NCBI RefSeq assembly: GCF_021533835.1
Contig: NZ_JAKFYQ010000002.1
Span: 1 to 64,000 of the forward strand
Source: Synechococcus sp. Nb3U1
GTDB taxonomy: Bacteria > Cyanobacteriota > Cyanobacteriia > Thermostichales > Thermostichaceae
Direction: 5' to 3'
Length of the DNA: 64,000 nt
The notes beneath the pieces are model-generated. The model saw nothing but the letters and a program-made list of their open reading frames with translations, did no database searches and was not told where the DNA came from. A program made the position numbers and the translations under genes. Shown here in pieces: positions 1-8,332 of the stretch (position 1 is its first letter; the number at the start of each line of letters is the position of its first letter).

Positions 1-48
1 AGAGGGGGTTGCTAGCTTGTTCTAGTGACTGACTAACTAACGATTTGG

Positions 49-77
49 ATCCCCTGGCCATAGCCAGGGGATTTTTT
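49..77 (+). terminator. Intrinsic terminator of an upstream gene
   Basis: An 8-bp perfect stem (51-58 with 63-70, loop CATA) extends by two A-T pairs and is followed by six T residues at 72-77. The T-run lies on the plus-strand side, so it ends a plus-strand transcript entering from the left. The upstream gene itself is outside the window. Confidence 0.8.
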
Positions 78-215
78 CTGGGGAAATCCTCATCTCTCAC
101 CGTCCATGTCACCGCCCTCGAAAAACTGGATCCCCTCCTGCGCCTCTACGTTCGCGCCAGCAGCCCCTTAGGGCAAAGCTATGCCATCCGAACTCCGAAC
201 CATTGGCAGACCTGA
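72..215 (+). other. Coding-like fragment without a start
   Basis: One plus-strand frame stays open from about 72 to a TGA at 213-215 and reads like protein (a stretch similar to LEKLDPLLRLYVRASSPLGQ at its middle). It begins inside the T-run of the terminator and has no credible start codon or ribosome site. It may be the decayed end of a gene or a chance open frame. I do not recognise a family. Confidence 0.15.
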
Positions 216-338
216 AGGAGCCACTCTAGTCAAGTTCCACAGCCGCCAACCCAAACTGGCTTATCTCGTTGTCCCCACTCCTGTGGGGGTGAACCGTGGA
301 TCCTGCGCAGGCAGACGCTAGGATTAGGGTCATATCGA

Positions 339-411
<73 letters not shown>

Positions 412-518
412 TGAGAACTCTCTCCCGCCCACGCGATGGAACCTCGTTCCACCCATGTAATCGGGCTTTCTATCTTACGATCTCAAGAAGACCTTCTGCA
501 ACTGGTCGCAACCCTGCT

Positions 519-1205
519 TTAACCAATCAATTTCTCTAGCACATCCATCTGGGGGATACAGAGGATATCCCGATTGCGATCCCGTTGGATCAGATCCTCC
601 TGTTCCAGCTTGGAGAGGACACGGGTTACAGTTTCCCGGGCCAACCCACTCATGCTGCTCAACTCGCGGTGGGGCAAATTGGGAATCTCAACTCCGGCAC
701 GGCTAACTCGACCCCGAGACTCGGCCAAAAACAGCAACACATCCGCCACACGAGCAGTACTACTGGCCTCTCGTAATTGTAGGCGACGATTGATCTGCCG
801 TAGACGACGCGACATCAACTGAGCCAACCGAATACCCACCTGGGGATCCGAAGCCAAAAAAGCCAGAAAATGTTGGGCCGACAAACAACTGACCTTGGTG
901 GCCGTCAAGGCCATGACATCGGTAGAACGAGGCACTTCATCCAAAGCAGCCATTTCGCCAAAGATTTCCCCCGGGCCGAGAATAGTCAGGGTAATCTCGC
1001 GGCCTTCCAAATCGTGGGTGCGAATTTTAACCCAACCTTCTAGGATGAAATAGACCGCATTACCCCAGTCGTTTTGCAGCAAGATAGCCTGGTTCACAGG
1101 ATGAGAGCGCAATGACATCTGCCGGGCTATTGGCTCTAGCACCTCGGGTGAAAATCCTTCAAACAGAAGCATTAACCGCAGATCGTCAGAAGTTACATCA
1201 CTCAC
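519..1205 (-). CDS. Crp/Fnr-family transcriptional regulator
   Basis: This 228-residue protein has the Crp architecture: an N-terminal cyclic-nucleotide-binding beta-roll (about residues 10-125), a long dimerisation helix, and a C-terminal winged helix-turn-helix (about 150-220) with recognition segment HRELSSMSGLARETVTRVLS. In the beta-roll the FGEMAALDEVPRST segment keeps the FGE...RS/T phosphate-binding signature of cAMP binders, so cAMP binding is plausible, unlike in NtcA. The start is GTG, chosen because AGGAG lies 8 bases upstream. A short dyad overlaps that ribosome site. The cpdA-like phosphodiesterase at 34936 would be a matching cAMP-degrading enzyme. Its targets cannot be read from the sequence. 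Confidence 0.88.
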   Translation of the reverse strand: MSDVTSDDLRLMLLFEGFSPEVLEPIARQMSLRSHPVNQAILLQNDWGNAVYFILEGWVKIRTHDLEGREITLTILGPGEIFGEMAALDEVPRSTDVMALTATKVSCLSAQHFLAFLASDPQVGIRLAQLMSRRLRQINRRLQLREASSTARVADVLLFLAESRGRVSRAGVEIPNLPHRELSSMSGLARETVTRVLSKLEQEDLIQRDRNRDILCIPQMDVLEKLIG

Positions 1206-1216
1206 CGTTGGTTCTC

Positions 1217-1229
1217 CTGCCTTAGGCAG
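1217..1229 (-). promoter_or_regulatory. 13-nt dyad beside the ribosome site of the Crp-type gene
   Basis: CTGCCTTAGGCAG is a perfect 6-1-6 inverted repeat. On the minus strand its downstream arm runs directly into the AGGAG ribosome site of the regulator gene. It could be an autoregulatory operator or a small hairpin that limits ribosome access. It does not match the E. coli CRP consensus. Confidence 0.3.
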
Positions 1230-1392
1230 ACTCTGATCTCATCACACCGGAGCCAAATAGTTCACCCAAAAGCCCCACCTTGAACCGGGATCTCTGTAGA
1301 GGAAGCCCCACTGCCACCATCTAACACGGAAACAGCGAAATCCGCCTCGATCATTCACAATTCTCTTGACTTTGCACTGTTTGAGTGGCGAC

Positions 1393-3000
1393 TTAAAGGA
1401 TTGTGAGTTGAGCTTGCCAATCCTGGCTGGTATCCACAGCAGTGACAAAAGGTTGTTCCGATTCCGCAAAATCTTGCCAGTGAACTTGCTGTTTGGACAG
1501 CATATCGGCGGTGGCATCGGCAATATCGGCAGAATACCGCTGATCCCCGACGATCCAGCTGGTTTGGGTCTGCAAGCCGGAGTCCTGACGGGTTTGGCTG
1601 CTGGCCCGGCGTTGCAGGCGTTCTCGCAGGGTGGCCTCAGGTGCAAAGCAGTGGAGAATGCGCACCGGGATCCCTTTGTTTTGGGCCTGTTCTAGGGCGA
1701 TGGCGCGCAGATCCTGGCGGTCAAACTTGGCATCGAGAATAACTGTGTAGCCCTCCTGAACCAGATCAACCCCCAGCTGCACCAAGCGCTGATAGGTTTT
1801 GGCGGTCATCTCTGGGGTATAGACCTCCGGCCCCCCCCGTTCCCGTAAGGGGATCCCGGCCAAATGCTTGCGCACAGCATCGGAGCGAATGTGGATTGCC
1901 CCCTGTTGACGAGCCAGGTGACGGGCTACCGTACTTTTGCCGGATCCCGACGTCCCCGACATCAGGAACAACTGTCCCCGCTTGGGGCGGGTATAGTCCC
2001 AGGCGAGGCGGTAATACTGAGCTGCCGTTTTGAAGGCTTCTGTTTTCACCTCTTCTGAAGCAGTGGGATCATCCAGCAAAAAAGAAGTAACCTTGGCTCG
2101 CACATAGGCCTGACGGTTCAGGTAAATCGGCAAAACCTTTAAGCCTGCCCAATCGCCCGTTTCTTCCAGGTAGGTATTCAGATACGCATTCCCCAAATCG
2201 GGGCGGTGGCGGGCATCCAAATCCATAACCGCATAGGAGACATCGTACATAACATCGACAAAGCGGAAGGGCTCATTAAACTCGATGCAATCGAACAAAA
2301 AGATCTTCCCTTCCCAAAGGCAAATGTTGCGCAAGTGCAGATCGCCGTGGCACTCTCGTATGCGGTCTTGATCCAGCCGTTGTTGAAACAGATCCCGTCG
2401 TTCGGCAAAAAATCGATCTGTATAAGTCTGGGTCTCTTGATATTGCTGAGCGGTTTGTGGCCCGCCGATGTAAGGTTGGGTTTGTTGGTAGTTCTCATCA
2501 AAAGCTTCCCGCACCCGTTCCGGTTGGCCAAAGCTGCGAATGTAGTCGTTGGTGTCGGTTTGGGCATGAAAGGCGGCGACGACTCGGCCCAATTCTTCCA
2601 TAAGGGCAGCAGTCAGTTCTCCCCGTTCAAATAGGTTACTGAATAGGCTTTCCTGAGGAAATTGCCGCATTTTTAGAGCGTATTCCACACATTCTCCAGA
2701 TCCGTTGAACTGGAACTGACCGTTGGTTTGGGTGATGGGCAACACCTGCAGGTAAAGGCCGGGGGCACCCCGTTGATTCATGCGCAGCTCTTCCTGACAA
2801 AAGTGGTGCCGCTGCTCCAGGCTGGTGAAATTTAAAAAACCGAAATCGAGGGGCTTCTTCACTTTGTAGGCATAGTCGCCCGTCAGCAGAATGTAGGAAA
2901 TATGGGTTTGGATCAGCTGGATTGGCGCCTGCACTGGATGGGGGTAAAAGGCGGGATCCAGCATCGCTTGGATCAACTGGGGCAAACGGGCATCGGTCAT
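1393..3000 (-). CDS. Bifunctional APH-like kinase / P-loop ATPase fusion
   Basis: This 535-residue protein fuses an aminoglycoside-phosphotransferase-like kinase fold (COG2187 type, about residues 1-340) to a P-loop kinase domain (COG0645 type, about 345-520). The first part carries the catalytic loop ECHGDLHLRNICL and the metal-binding FDCIEF; the second has the Walker A GTSGSGKST. Proteins of this kind are annotated as AAA-family ATPases, but their substrate is unknown to me, and antibiotic resistance is not implied. I chose the ATG at 3000 (MTDARLPQL) because the longer reading overlaps the neighbouring gene and has an unconvincing N-terminus. It follows two hypothetical genes on the same strand with short gaps. 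Confidence 0.85.
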   Translation of the reverse strand: MTDARLPQLIQAMLDPAFYPHPVQAPIQLIQTHISYILLTGDYAYKVKKPLDFGFLNFTSLEQRHHFCQEELRMNQRGAPGLYLQVLPITQTNGQFQFNGSGECVEYALKMRQFPQESLFSNLFERGELTAALMEELGRVVAAFHAQTDTNDYIRSFGQPERVREAFDENYQQTQPYIGGPQTAQQYQETQTYTDRFFAERRDLFQQRLDQDRIRECHGDLHLRNICLWEGKIFLFDCIEFNEPFRFVDVMYDVSYAVMDLDARHRPDLGNAYLNTYLEETGDWAGLKVLPIYLNRQAYVRAKVTSFLLDDPTASEEVKTEAFKTAAQYYRLAWDYTRPKRGQLFLMSGTSGSGKSTVARHLARQQGAIHIRSDAVRKHLAGIPLRERGGPEVYTPEMTAKTYQRLVQLGVDLVQEGYTVILDAKFDRQDLRAIALEQAQNKGIPVRILHCFAPEATLRERLQRRASSQTRQDSGLQTQTSWIVGDQRYSADIADATADMLSKQQVHWQDFAESEQPFVTAVDTSQDWQAQLTIL

Positions 3001-3041
3001 GAAGACACACAGAAATAGGGGGACATCGGGGGCAGCAGCCT

Positions 3042-3614
3042 TTAGTCCCCAAACGGCAGCGCGGCATCTTGGGGGGAAAGGCGGATAATGCTGATCCCTT
3101 GCTTGATTAGAGTATCCTGAGCGGCACCCGAGAGGGCATAGGGCCAAACCAGATACTTGGTGTTGATGTAGTCGCGCCCCCGCTTGGCCAGGTTGACCTG
3201 CTCCGAGAGCATGCGCACATCCGGCCCCCGACTGATGGTGGCTTCGGCCCGCCGAATTCGCTGCATCAGTTGGCTAAATAGCTCCTGGGGCTGCTGCACA
3301 AACACCACGAGGGCCAGATCGCAGGGATTGTAATAGTTGCCAATGCCGCAGAGGAGCAAGGCCTCGCTGGATAAAACAAGAGTTTCGTGCTCCCCCATGA
3401 CCACCACCGGATAGAGGAAGGTGCGCACATCCTCCGGCTGCCAGTGGTTAAAGGAGTGGCTATCTACCTCCCCCCGCACCCAAGAGGAAACCGAAGGAAA
3501 AACCGCCTCGCTCAACAGGCGGTAGGCTTCTTGGGGTCGCCCCAACCAGCAAAGAGCATTTTCGTAGAAGCTCTCGTTCTCCAGAAGGTGAGGGGTGAGG
3601 GGAGCAGCGGGCAT
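3042..3614 (-). CDS. Hypothetical protein, 190 residues
   Basis: I do not recognise a family. The protein is soluble, without signal peptide or membrane segments, and rich in aromatic residues. Segments such as ALLLCGIGNYYNPCDLALVV and RGRDYINTKYLVWPYALSG look like a folded alpha/beta domain. It lies between a small secreted protein (23 bases upstream) and the kinase fusion (41 bases downstream), all on the minus strand, so a three-gene transcription unit is likely. No strong ribosome site precedes the ATG at 3614, so a somewhat different start is possible. Confidence 0.65.
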   Translation of the reverse strand: MPAAPLTPHLLENESFYENALCWLGRPQEAYRLLSEAVFPSVSSWVRGEVDSHSFNHWQPEDVRTFLYPVVVMGEHETLVLSSEALLLCGIGNYYNPCDLALVVFVQQPQELFSQLMQRIRRAEATISRGPDVRMLSEQVNLAKRGRDYINTKYLVWPYALSGAAQDTLIKQGISIIRLSPQDAALPFGD

Positions 3615-3637
3615 AGGGCCAGGGATCCTCAGGATGG

Positions 3638-4111
3638 TCAGGGAGCGGGCCGGGTTAGCGCACCAGAGTTTGTCAAATCTGGCAGTCCCCCATCCGCCTG
3701 ATTCAAGGGTAAGCCTTGATCCGGGCAGTGGTAAGGAGCATAGGCCACGATGGCAGCCCCCGTAAACTGGGCGATCCCCTGCATTTGCACCAAGGAAAGG
3801 TTGGGAGCCGCAGCAAGAGCACTCAGGGTTTGGGCGATCCAGTCTTGATGGGAGGTGCCTTCCCGGCGGGCAGTACAGTAGCGTTCACCAATTTGTGCCC
3901 CCTGAGCGTAGAGGGTTTCGTTGAGGGTGGCCCCCTGTTGGCGGCCCCAGAAGTGGAGGGCGAGGCGGTAGTGCTGGTAGGCTTGTTCCTGGTTCGGGGG
4001 CTGTGACAGGGATCCCGTACTGGCCCAGGTGGAGGGGGCAACACGCAGTAGAGCCAGCAGAATAGAAATAACTCCCATTTTTGGGAACAGGCTGCACATT
4101 AATCTCGTCAT
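3638..4111 (-). CDS. Small secreted protein, DUF732-like
   Basis: The 157-residue product begins with a signal peptide (about residues 1-30, hydrophobic core GVISILLALL, probable cleavage near STWAS). The mature part has the layout of DUF732-type proteins: one cysteine in IGERYCTARREG, a helical repeat-like middle, and AAIVAYAPYHCPD, so two cysteines could form a disulfide. The family assignment is tentative. GAGGAG precedes the ATG by 9 bases, so the start is well supported. It is divergent from the gene at 4213, with about 100 bases between them for both promoters. The last dozen residues extend past the conserved-looking part. Confidence 0.65.
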   Translation of the reverse strand: MTRLMCSLFPKMGVISILLALLRVAPSTWASTGSLSQPPNQEQAYQHYRLALHFWGRQQGATLNETLYAQGAQIGERYCTARREGTSHQDWIAQTLSALAAAPNLSLVQMQGIAQFTGAAIVAYAPYHCPDQGLPLNQADGGLPDLTNSGALTRPAP

Positions 4112-4212
4112 ATTTAAATACTCCTCTCAACGGCCCCACCCTAAACACAGCTATTCGCTGCCCAGGGATTCGTTAAACTTAGGTTCAAAGTTGTATGAAG
4201 AAGCTGTAACTT

Positions 4213-5112
4213 ATGCCTGAACAGGGTTCTGGCTCCGAACATGCCAAGGACAGGGTTCTGAGCAGGGATTCCAAGCAGAAGTCTTACCTGCGATCCGCCG
4301 GATCCCTACGTACCGGACGCCGTAGGCTCAGCGGCGACTTCTTCCAAAGGGGCCGAGCGTTGGTGAGCCTGGTTTCATCCTGGCTGGGAAGATGGGTGTT
4401 GCGGGGGAATACAGCTTACTGGGAGGCGGCGGGGCTAATGCTGCTGGGGATCCTCCTGGTGGTTTACCGTTGGCGGGGCACCCTGCTGATGCTGATCAGT
4501 CCTAGCTATGTGAATGTGGCCTTATTGGCGGGGCTGTGTCTTTTGGGTTTGGGGATTGGCCGTTGGTGGGGAGCCACCCACACCCATGAGACTCATTCTT
4601 CTTTGTTGGGGCCTCGGTTGGGGGCAGGTTTGTTGCTGTTGACAGCGATTTTAGGATTTTGGATCGAGCCGCAGCCTCTTTCTAGCCAAACGGCTTTGAA
4701 TCGGGGGGTATCGCCTTATCTGGGGGTGTCCCGCAGTCAGCCCCAAGCCTTTCGCCCCAAGATCGATCCCCGTCAGCGAACCCTGTTGGATTGGGTGCGC
4801 ACCTTGGATGTGTATCCGGATCCCTATAACTATGTGGATCAGCCAGTGCGGGTACAGGGGTTTGTCATCCCTGAAGAGCGGCCCGACCATTTTGTCCTCG
4901 CCCGGTTTTTGGTCAGTTGTTGTGCCGCCGATGCCTATCCGGTTGGTTTGCCGGTGCGCTGGGCGAATGCTGACGAACTGGCAGCAGATAGTTGGCTGCG
5001 CATAGAAGGACAGATGGCGGTAGAACCAATCAATGGCACTTCACAGCTGGTGATCGTCGCACAACAGGTGGAGCCGATACCGGTGCCGATGAATCCCTAC
5101 GCCGATGAATGA
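4213..5112 (+). CDS. TIGR03943-family putative permease-associated membrane protein
   Basis: This 299-residue protein has two predicted membrane segments (about residues 75-92 and 98-115), a further hydrophobic stretch near 138-150, and a C-terminal soluble domain. That domain carries the family hallmark, reading VDQPVRVQGFVIPEE followed by FLVSCCAADAYPVGLPV. TIGR03943/DUF1980 proteins are normally encoded next to a DUF318 permease. Here the upstream neighbour is divergent and unrelated, so the usual partner is missing from this locus. The first 70 residues are a basic, Ser/Arg-rich extension, and translation might begin later than the ATG at 4213. It heads a plus-strand run ending with lpxD. 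Confidence 0.75.
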   Translation: MPEQGSGSEHAKDRVLSRDSKQKSYLRSAGSLRTGRRRLSGDFFQRGRALVSLVSSWLGRWVLRGNTAYWEAAGLMLLGILLVVYRWRGTLLMLISPSYVNVALLAGLCLLGLGIGRWWGATHTHETHSSLLGPRLGAGLLLLTAILGFWIEPQPLSSQTALNRGVSPYLGVSRSQPQAFRPKIDPRQRTLLDWVRTLDVYPDPYNYVDQPVRVQGFVIPEERPDHFVLARFLVSCCAADAYPVGLPVRWANADELAADSWLRIEGQMAVEPINGTSQLVIVAQQVEPIPVPMNPYADE

Positions 5113-5186
5113 CGGCTGTATGACGAGATCCCTCGACTTAAAATTGAGGCCAAATGCCAAATGTCACTTATTTTTTGTGAGCCCCC

Positions 5187-6629
5187 ATGTACCGGATCCC
5201 CGCTTCAAGTTCATCCTGGTTAGAACGCTGGCTACCTCAACCGTTGGATCGGTGGGTGGCCGGGATCAGCCTCTGCAGCTTGGTGATCGGGGTAATCCTG
5301 TTTTTGCTGGGTAACCATACGGCTCCTTACGTGCGGGATTTTAATTGGCAACAACAACGGGTGGGATCCCGTGATTTGCAAATGGTACTCACCTTCAACC
5401 GCCCTATGGATGCCGAGAGCATCGAGGCTAACCTGGAGGTGCAACCCCCTTTGCCGGGGCGGATGCGCAAATTGGGGCGCCGCTTCTTTTGGACCTTAAC
5501 GGAGCCTGCCCCTTACGGTCAAACCTATCGGGTACAACTGCAGGCGGCCCAAGATGAACAGGGCCAGGCGATGGCGCGTCCTTTTCAGGGAGAGTTTCGC
5601 ACCCCGGATCGGCAGTTGCTGGGGATTGGGACTGAGCCAGCCCAGGCGGGGCAGCTGTTTTTGTTCAACCTAGAAACCGGATCCACAACCCTGCTCACGC
5701 CAGCGGCGATGAAGGTGACGCAAATGCAGCCCAGTGCCGATGGTCAGTATGTCTACTACTTTGCGACAGCAACCGGTATTCAATACCAAGATCTGTATCG
5801 CCTCAACCTGGAGGATCAATCGGCGGAGTTGCTACTGGGCCATCAGGGTTACCAAAATTTGCGCTTCCAAGTTTCGCCAACGGAAGAACTGGTGGTGGCA
5901 GAGCGGATGCCCCTAGAACGGGATCCCAGCGGGTGGGTGCAGACCGAGCTATGGATCCAAAAAGAACGCCGGGATCCCTTTCAGCGCTTGGAGCTAGATA
6001 CAGCGGTGGGGGGGGATTTTCTCATTAGCCCAGATGAGAGCAGCCTTTTAATTGCTCAGGGGCGTGGAGTGGGGATCGTCCCTTTACATCCGCGGGCATC
6101 GGCAGAGAGTTTCCTAGCGCAATTTGGCCAAACCTTGGCGATTCGCTCAGATGGGGCCTTTGGGGCACTACTGCGCTTCAACCCCGACTACACCCGCAGC
6201 CTCTGGATTGTCAGCAACACCGGCAACAGCCAAGAGATTTTGGTTGCAGAAGGCTCGATTGGGGTAGGGACGTTTTCTTCCGTTGCGCCTGTGTTTTACA
6301 GTTTGGTGAACCAAATCGATCCCGAAACCTACACCGAGTCGCCCCGACTATTGGCGATTAACTGGGAGGAGGGCAGCCAAACGGAGGTGGTGCGAGCCGA
6401 GTACCCAATTGGATTGGATTTCAGCCTGGCCCCAGATGGGCGTACCTTAGCCTATACCCTGCTGGAGCCTTTCCAGGGGTTGCCGGATCCCGCTGCTCCC
6501 CTCAGCCGCAGTGGACAGGCCATTGCCAGCTCCCAGGTGTGGTTGGTGGAGTTGGAGCAAGGCCAGCCAATTCTCAGCAGCCGTCGTCGCTTGCCTCTAG
6601 GCACCAGCGCCCTGGCTTGGATCCCTTAA
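5187..6629 (+). CDS. Membrane-anchored Ig-like and beta-propeller protein
   Basis: The 480-residue protein has one N-terminal membrane anchor (about residues 25-43, ISLCSLVIGVILFLLG). A bacterial Ig-like domain of the SbsA type follows (about 60-140; VLTFNRPMDAESIEANLEV and GEFRTP). The rest is a TolB/WD40-like propeller (about 150-470) with repeated motifs such as PSADGQYVYYF, SPDESSLLIAQG and APDGRTLAYTLL. This fits an envelope or periplasmic protein, but no enzymatic role is visible. It is 74 bases after the TIGR03943-like gene and 75 bases before the DUF4330 gene, all in one direction. Confidence 0.75.
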   Translation: MYRIPASSSSWLERWLPQPLDRWVAGISLCSLVIGVILFLLGNHTAPYVRDFNWQQQRVGSRDLQMVLTFNRPMDAESIEANLEVQPPLPGRMRKLGRRFFWTLTEPAPYGQTYRVQLQAAQDEQGQAMARPFQGEFRTPDRQLLGIGTEPAQAGQLFLFNLETGSTTLLTPAAMKVTQMQPSADGQYVYYFATATGIQYQDLYRLNLEDQSAELLLGHQGYQNLRFQVSPTEELVVAERMPLERDPSGWVQTELWIQKERRDPFQRLELDTAVGGDFLISPDESSLLIAQGRGVGIVPLHPRASAESFLAQFGQTLAIRSDGAFGALLRFNPDYTRSLWIVSNTGNSQEILVAEGSIGVGTFSSVAPVFYSLVNQIDPETYTESPRLLAINWEEGSQTEVVRAEYPIGLDFSLAPDGRTLAYTLLEPFQGLPDPAAPLSRSGQAIASSQVWLVELEQGQPILSSRRRLPLGTSALAWIP

Positions 6630-6704
6630 GTTGTCAGGGGATCTGCGTTGAGATGGGGGCAAACCTGCCTAGAATCGAAGCAGTGTGTTTGAGGGGAAGT
6701 CAGG

Positions 6705-7223
6705 ATGCAGATTATCGACGGCCAGGGTCGGCTCTTTGGCAAAGTAAGCCTCTTGGATCTGGGAGCGCTGGTAATCGTGGTGGTGGCCATTGCCGCTGTG
6801 CTGTTTTTCCCCGGTCGCCAGGCAGGCAGCGTGGTGCAGGTGGGCGGTGGATCCCCTGTGCCGGTGGAGGTGGACATGATCGTGCGCGGGATCAGCAGCC
6901 GCTCGCTAGATCCCTTTCAGGCTGGGCATAAGGCCGATTTGATCATCCGTAACCAGCCCTATGGTCAGGTGGAAGTGGTGCGGGTGGAGAATGTCAGCCG
7001 TACCGTGCCGATGGTGTTCCCGGATGGGCGGGTACAAAATTTTCCGGATCCAGAGGCCTATCGCCTTGATTTGGTGCTTACCTTGCAGGGGCGGGGGCAA
7101 CGCACCGACAGTGGCATTGTCCTGGGCAACAACCGCGTCAAGATTGGCGTTCCGCTGGAGTTAGAAACCTTCGACTACAACCTGCGCGGCACCGTCATGG
7201 ATGTGCGGCTGCTGCAATCTTAG
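6705..7223 (+). CDS. DUF4330-family membrane protein
   Basis: The 172-residue protein starts MQIIDGQGRLFGKVSLLDLG, typical of the cyanobacterial DUF4330 family. One membrane helix follows at about residues 18-35 (ALVIVVVAIAAVLFF), then a soluble beta-rich domain of about 130 residues. Function is unknown; the topology suggests a single-pass inner or thylakoid membrane protein with a periplasmic or lumenal domain. It is 24 bases upstream of lpxD, so co-transcription is likely. Confidence 0.85.
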   Translation: MQIIDGQGRLFGKVSLLDLGALVIVVVAIAAVLFFPGRQAGSVVQVGGGSPVPVEVDMIVRGISSRSLDPFQAGHKADLIIRNQPYGQVEVVRVENVSRTVPMVFPDGRVQNFPDPEAYRLDLVLTLQGRGQRTDSGIVLGNNRVKIGVPLELETFDYNLRGTVMDVRLLQS

Positions 7224-7247
7224 GGATCCCTTTCGGTGTGAAACACG

Positions 7248-8291
7248 ATGCAGCTACAGGAGATCGCCCAGAAGCTGGGATGCGCCTATGAAGGTGATCC
7301 CCACTTAGAAATCCATGGGGTGGCCAGCTTGGCCGAGGCCCAAGTGGGGGAGCTGAGCTTCGTGAGCGAAGCCCGTTATCTGTCCCTACTGGAGCAAACT
7401 CAGGCTAGCGCTGTCATCCTGGACGAATCTACCCCCTTACCGCGCCCGCTCCCCTGTCTGCGGGGCCGGGATCCACGGCTGCTCTTTGCCCAAGCCATTG
7501 AGCTGTTCTACCAACCCTACCGCGCTCCTACCGGGATCCATCCCACAGCCGTGATCGATGCCAGTGCCCAACTGGGGGAAGGGGTGGCGATTGGGGCAAA
7601 TGTGGTGGTGATGGAGGGGGTGTGCATCGGTGACTATACCCAAATTCATGCCAACGTCACGATCTATCCGCAGGTGCGCATTGGATCCCGCTGTCAGTTG
7701 TTCGCCAACTGCGTGATTCACGAACGTACCCAAATCGGCAATGACTGTCTGATTCATAGCGGGGCGGTTATCGGTGACGATGGCTTCGGCCATATTCCCC
7801 TTGCGGATGGCTCTTGGCGGCGCATGTGGCAGGCGGGGCGGGTGGTATTGGAAGACGGCGTGGATGTGGGCAGCAACACCACTATTGATCGGGCGGCAGT
7901 GGGGGAAACCCGCATTGGCCGAGGCAGCAAAATCGACAACCTTGTGCAAATTGGCCACGGCGTAAAGACAGGCCCCGACTGCGTGATCATCGCCCAAGTG
8001 GGCATCGCCGGAGGTACTCAGCTGGGTCACCATGTCATCTTGGCAGGACAATCCGGCTTGGCAGGCCACCTAGAGATTGGGGATGGCGTGCGCGTCGCAG
8101 CTCAGACTGGCATAACCAGTGATATCCCGGCGGGGCAAACGGTGGCCGGATACCCCCATCAGCCAGTATCCGAATGGCGAAAAAGCGTGGCCGCTCTGCG
8201 GCACTTACCGGATCTACAACGCACCCTACGCAAATTGCAAGCCCGCGTAGCGGAACTGGAAGGTCAGTTGAACCTTGACCGGGATCCCTGA
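7248..8291 (+). CDS. lpxD: UDP-3-O-acylglucosamine N-acyltransferase LpxD
   Basis: LpxD adds the second (N-linked) acyl chain to UDP-3-O-acylglucosamine in lipid A synthesis, in the cytoplasm. The 347-residue length is normal. An N-terminal uridine-binding domain (residues 1-100) is followed by a left-handed beta-helix of hexapeptide repeats (about 105-300; GEGVAIGANVVVMEGVCIGD and similar). The catalytic histidine region reads GDDGFGHIPL, followed by DVGSNTTIDRAAVGETRIG and IGHGVKTGPDCVI, and the C-terminus ends in a short coiled helix. No other lpx gene is in the window. Confidence 0.95.
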   Translation: MQLQEIAQKLGCAYEGDPHLEIHGVASLAEAQVGELSFVSEARYLSLLEQTQASAVILDESTPLPRPLPCLRGRDPRLLFAQAIELFYQPYRAPTGIHPTAVIDASAQLGEGVAIGANVVVMEGVCIGDYTQIHANVTIYPQVRIGSRCQLFANCVIHERTQIGNDCLIHSGAVIGDDGFGHIPLADGSWRRMWQAGRVVLEDGVDVGSNTTIDRAAVGETRIGRGSKIDNLVQIGHGVKTGPDCVIIAQVGIAGGTQLGHHVILAGQSGLAGHLEIGDGVRVAAQTGITSDIPAGQTVAGYPHQPVSEWRKSVAALRHLPDLQRTLRKLQARVAELEGQLNLDRDP

Positions 8292-8309
8292 GAATCAACG
8301 GCTCTATCG

Positions 8310-8324
8310 TGTGCATTATGCACA
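8310..8324. promoter_or_regulatory. Perfect 15-nt dyad between convergent lpxD and chlH
   Basis: TGTGCATTATGCACA is a perfect inverted repeat with a single central T. It sits in the 41-bp gap between the ends of lpxD (+) and chlH (-). There is no T-run, so it is a weak candidate for a shared termination hairpin or a protein-binding site. Confidence 0.3.
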
Positions 8325-8332
8325 ACTAACAG

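Noticed and set aside
3001-3147. 49-codon N-terminal extension of the kinase fusion protein
   Set aside because: It would overlap the neighbouring hypothetical gene and has a low-complexity, non-conserved-looking sequence.
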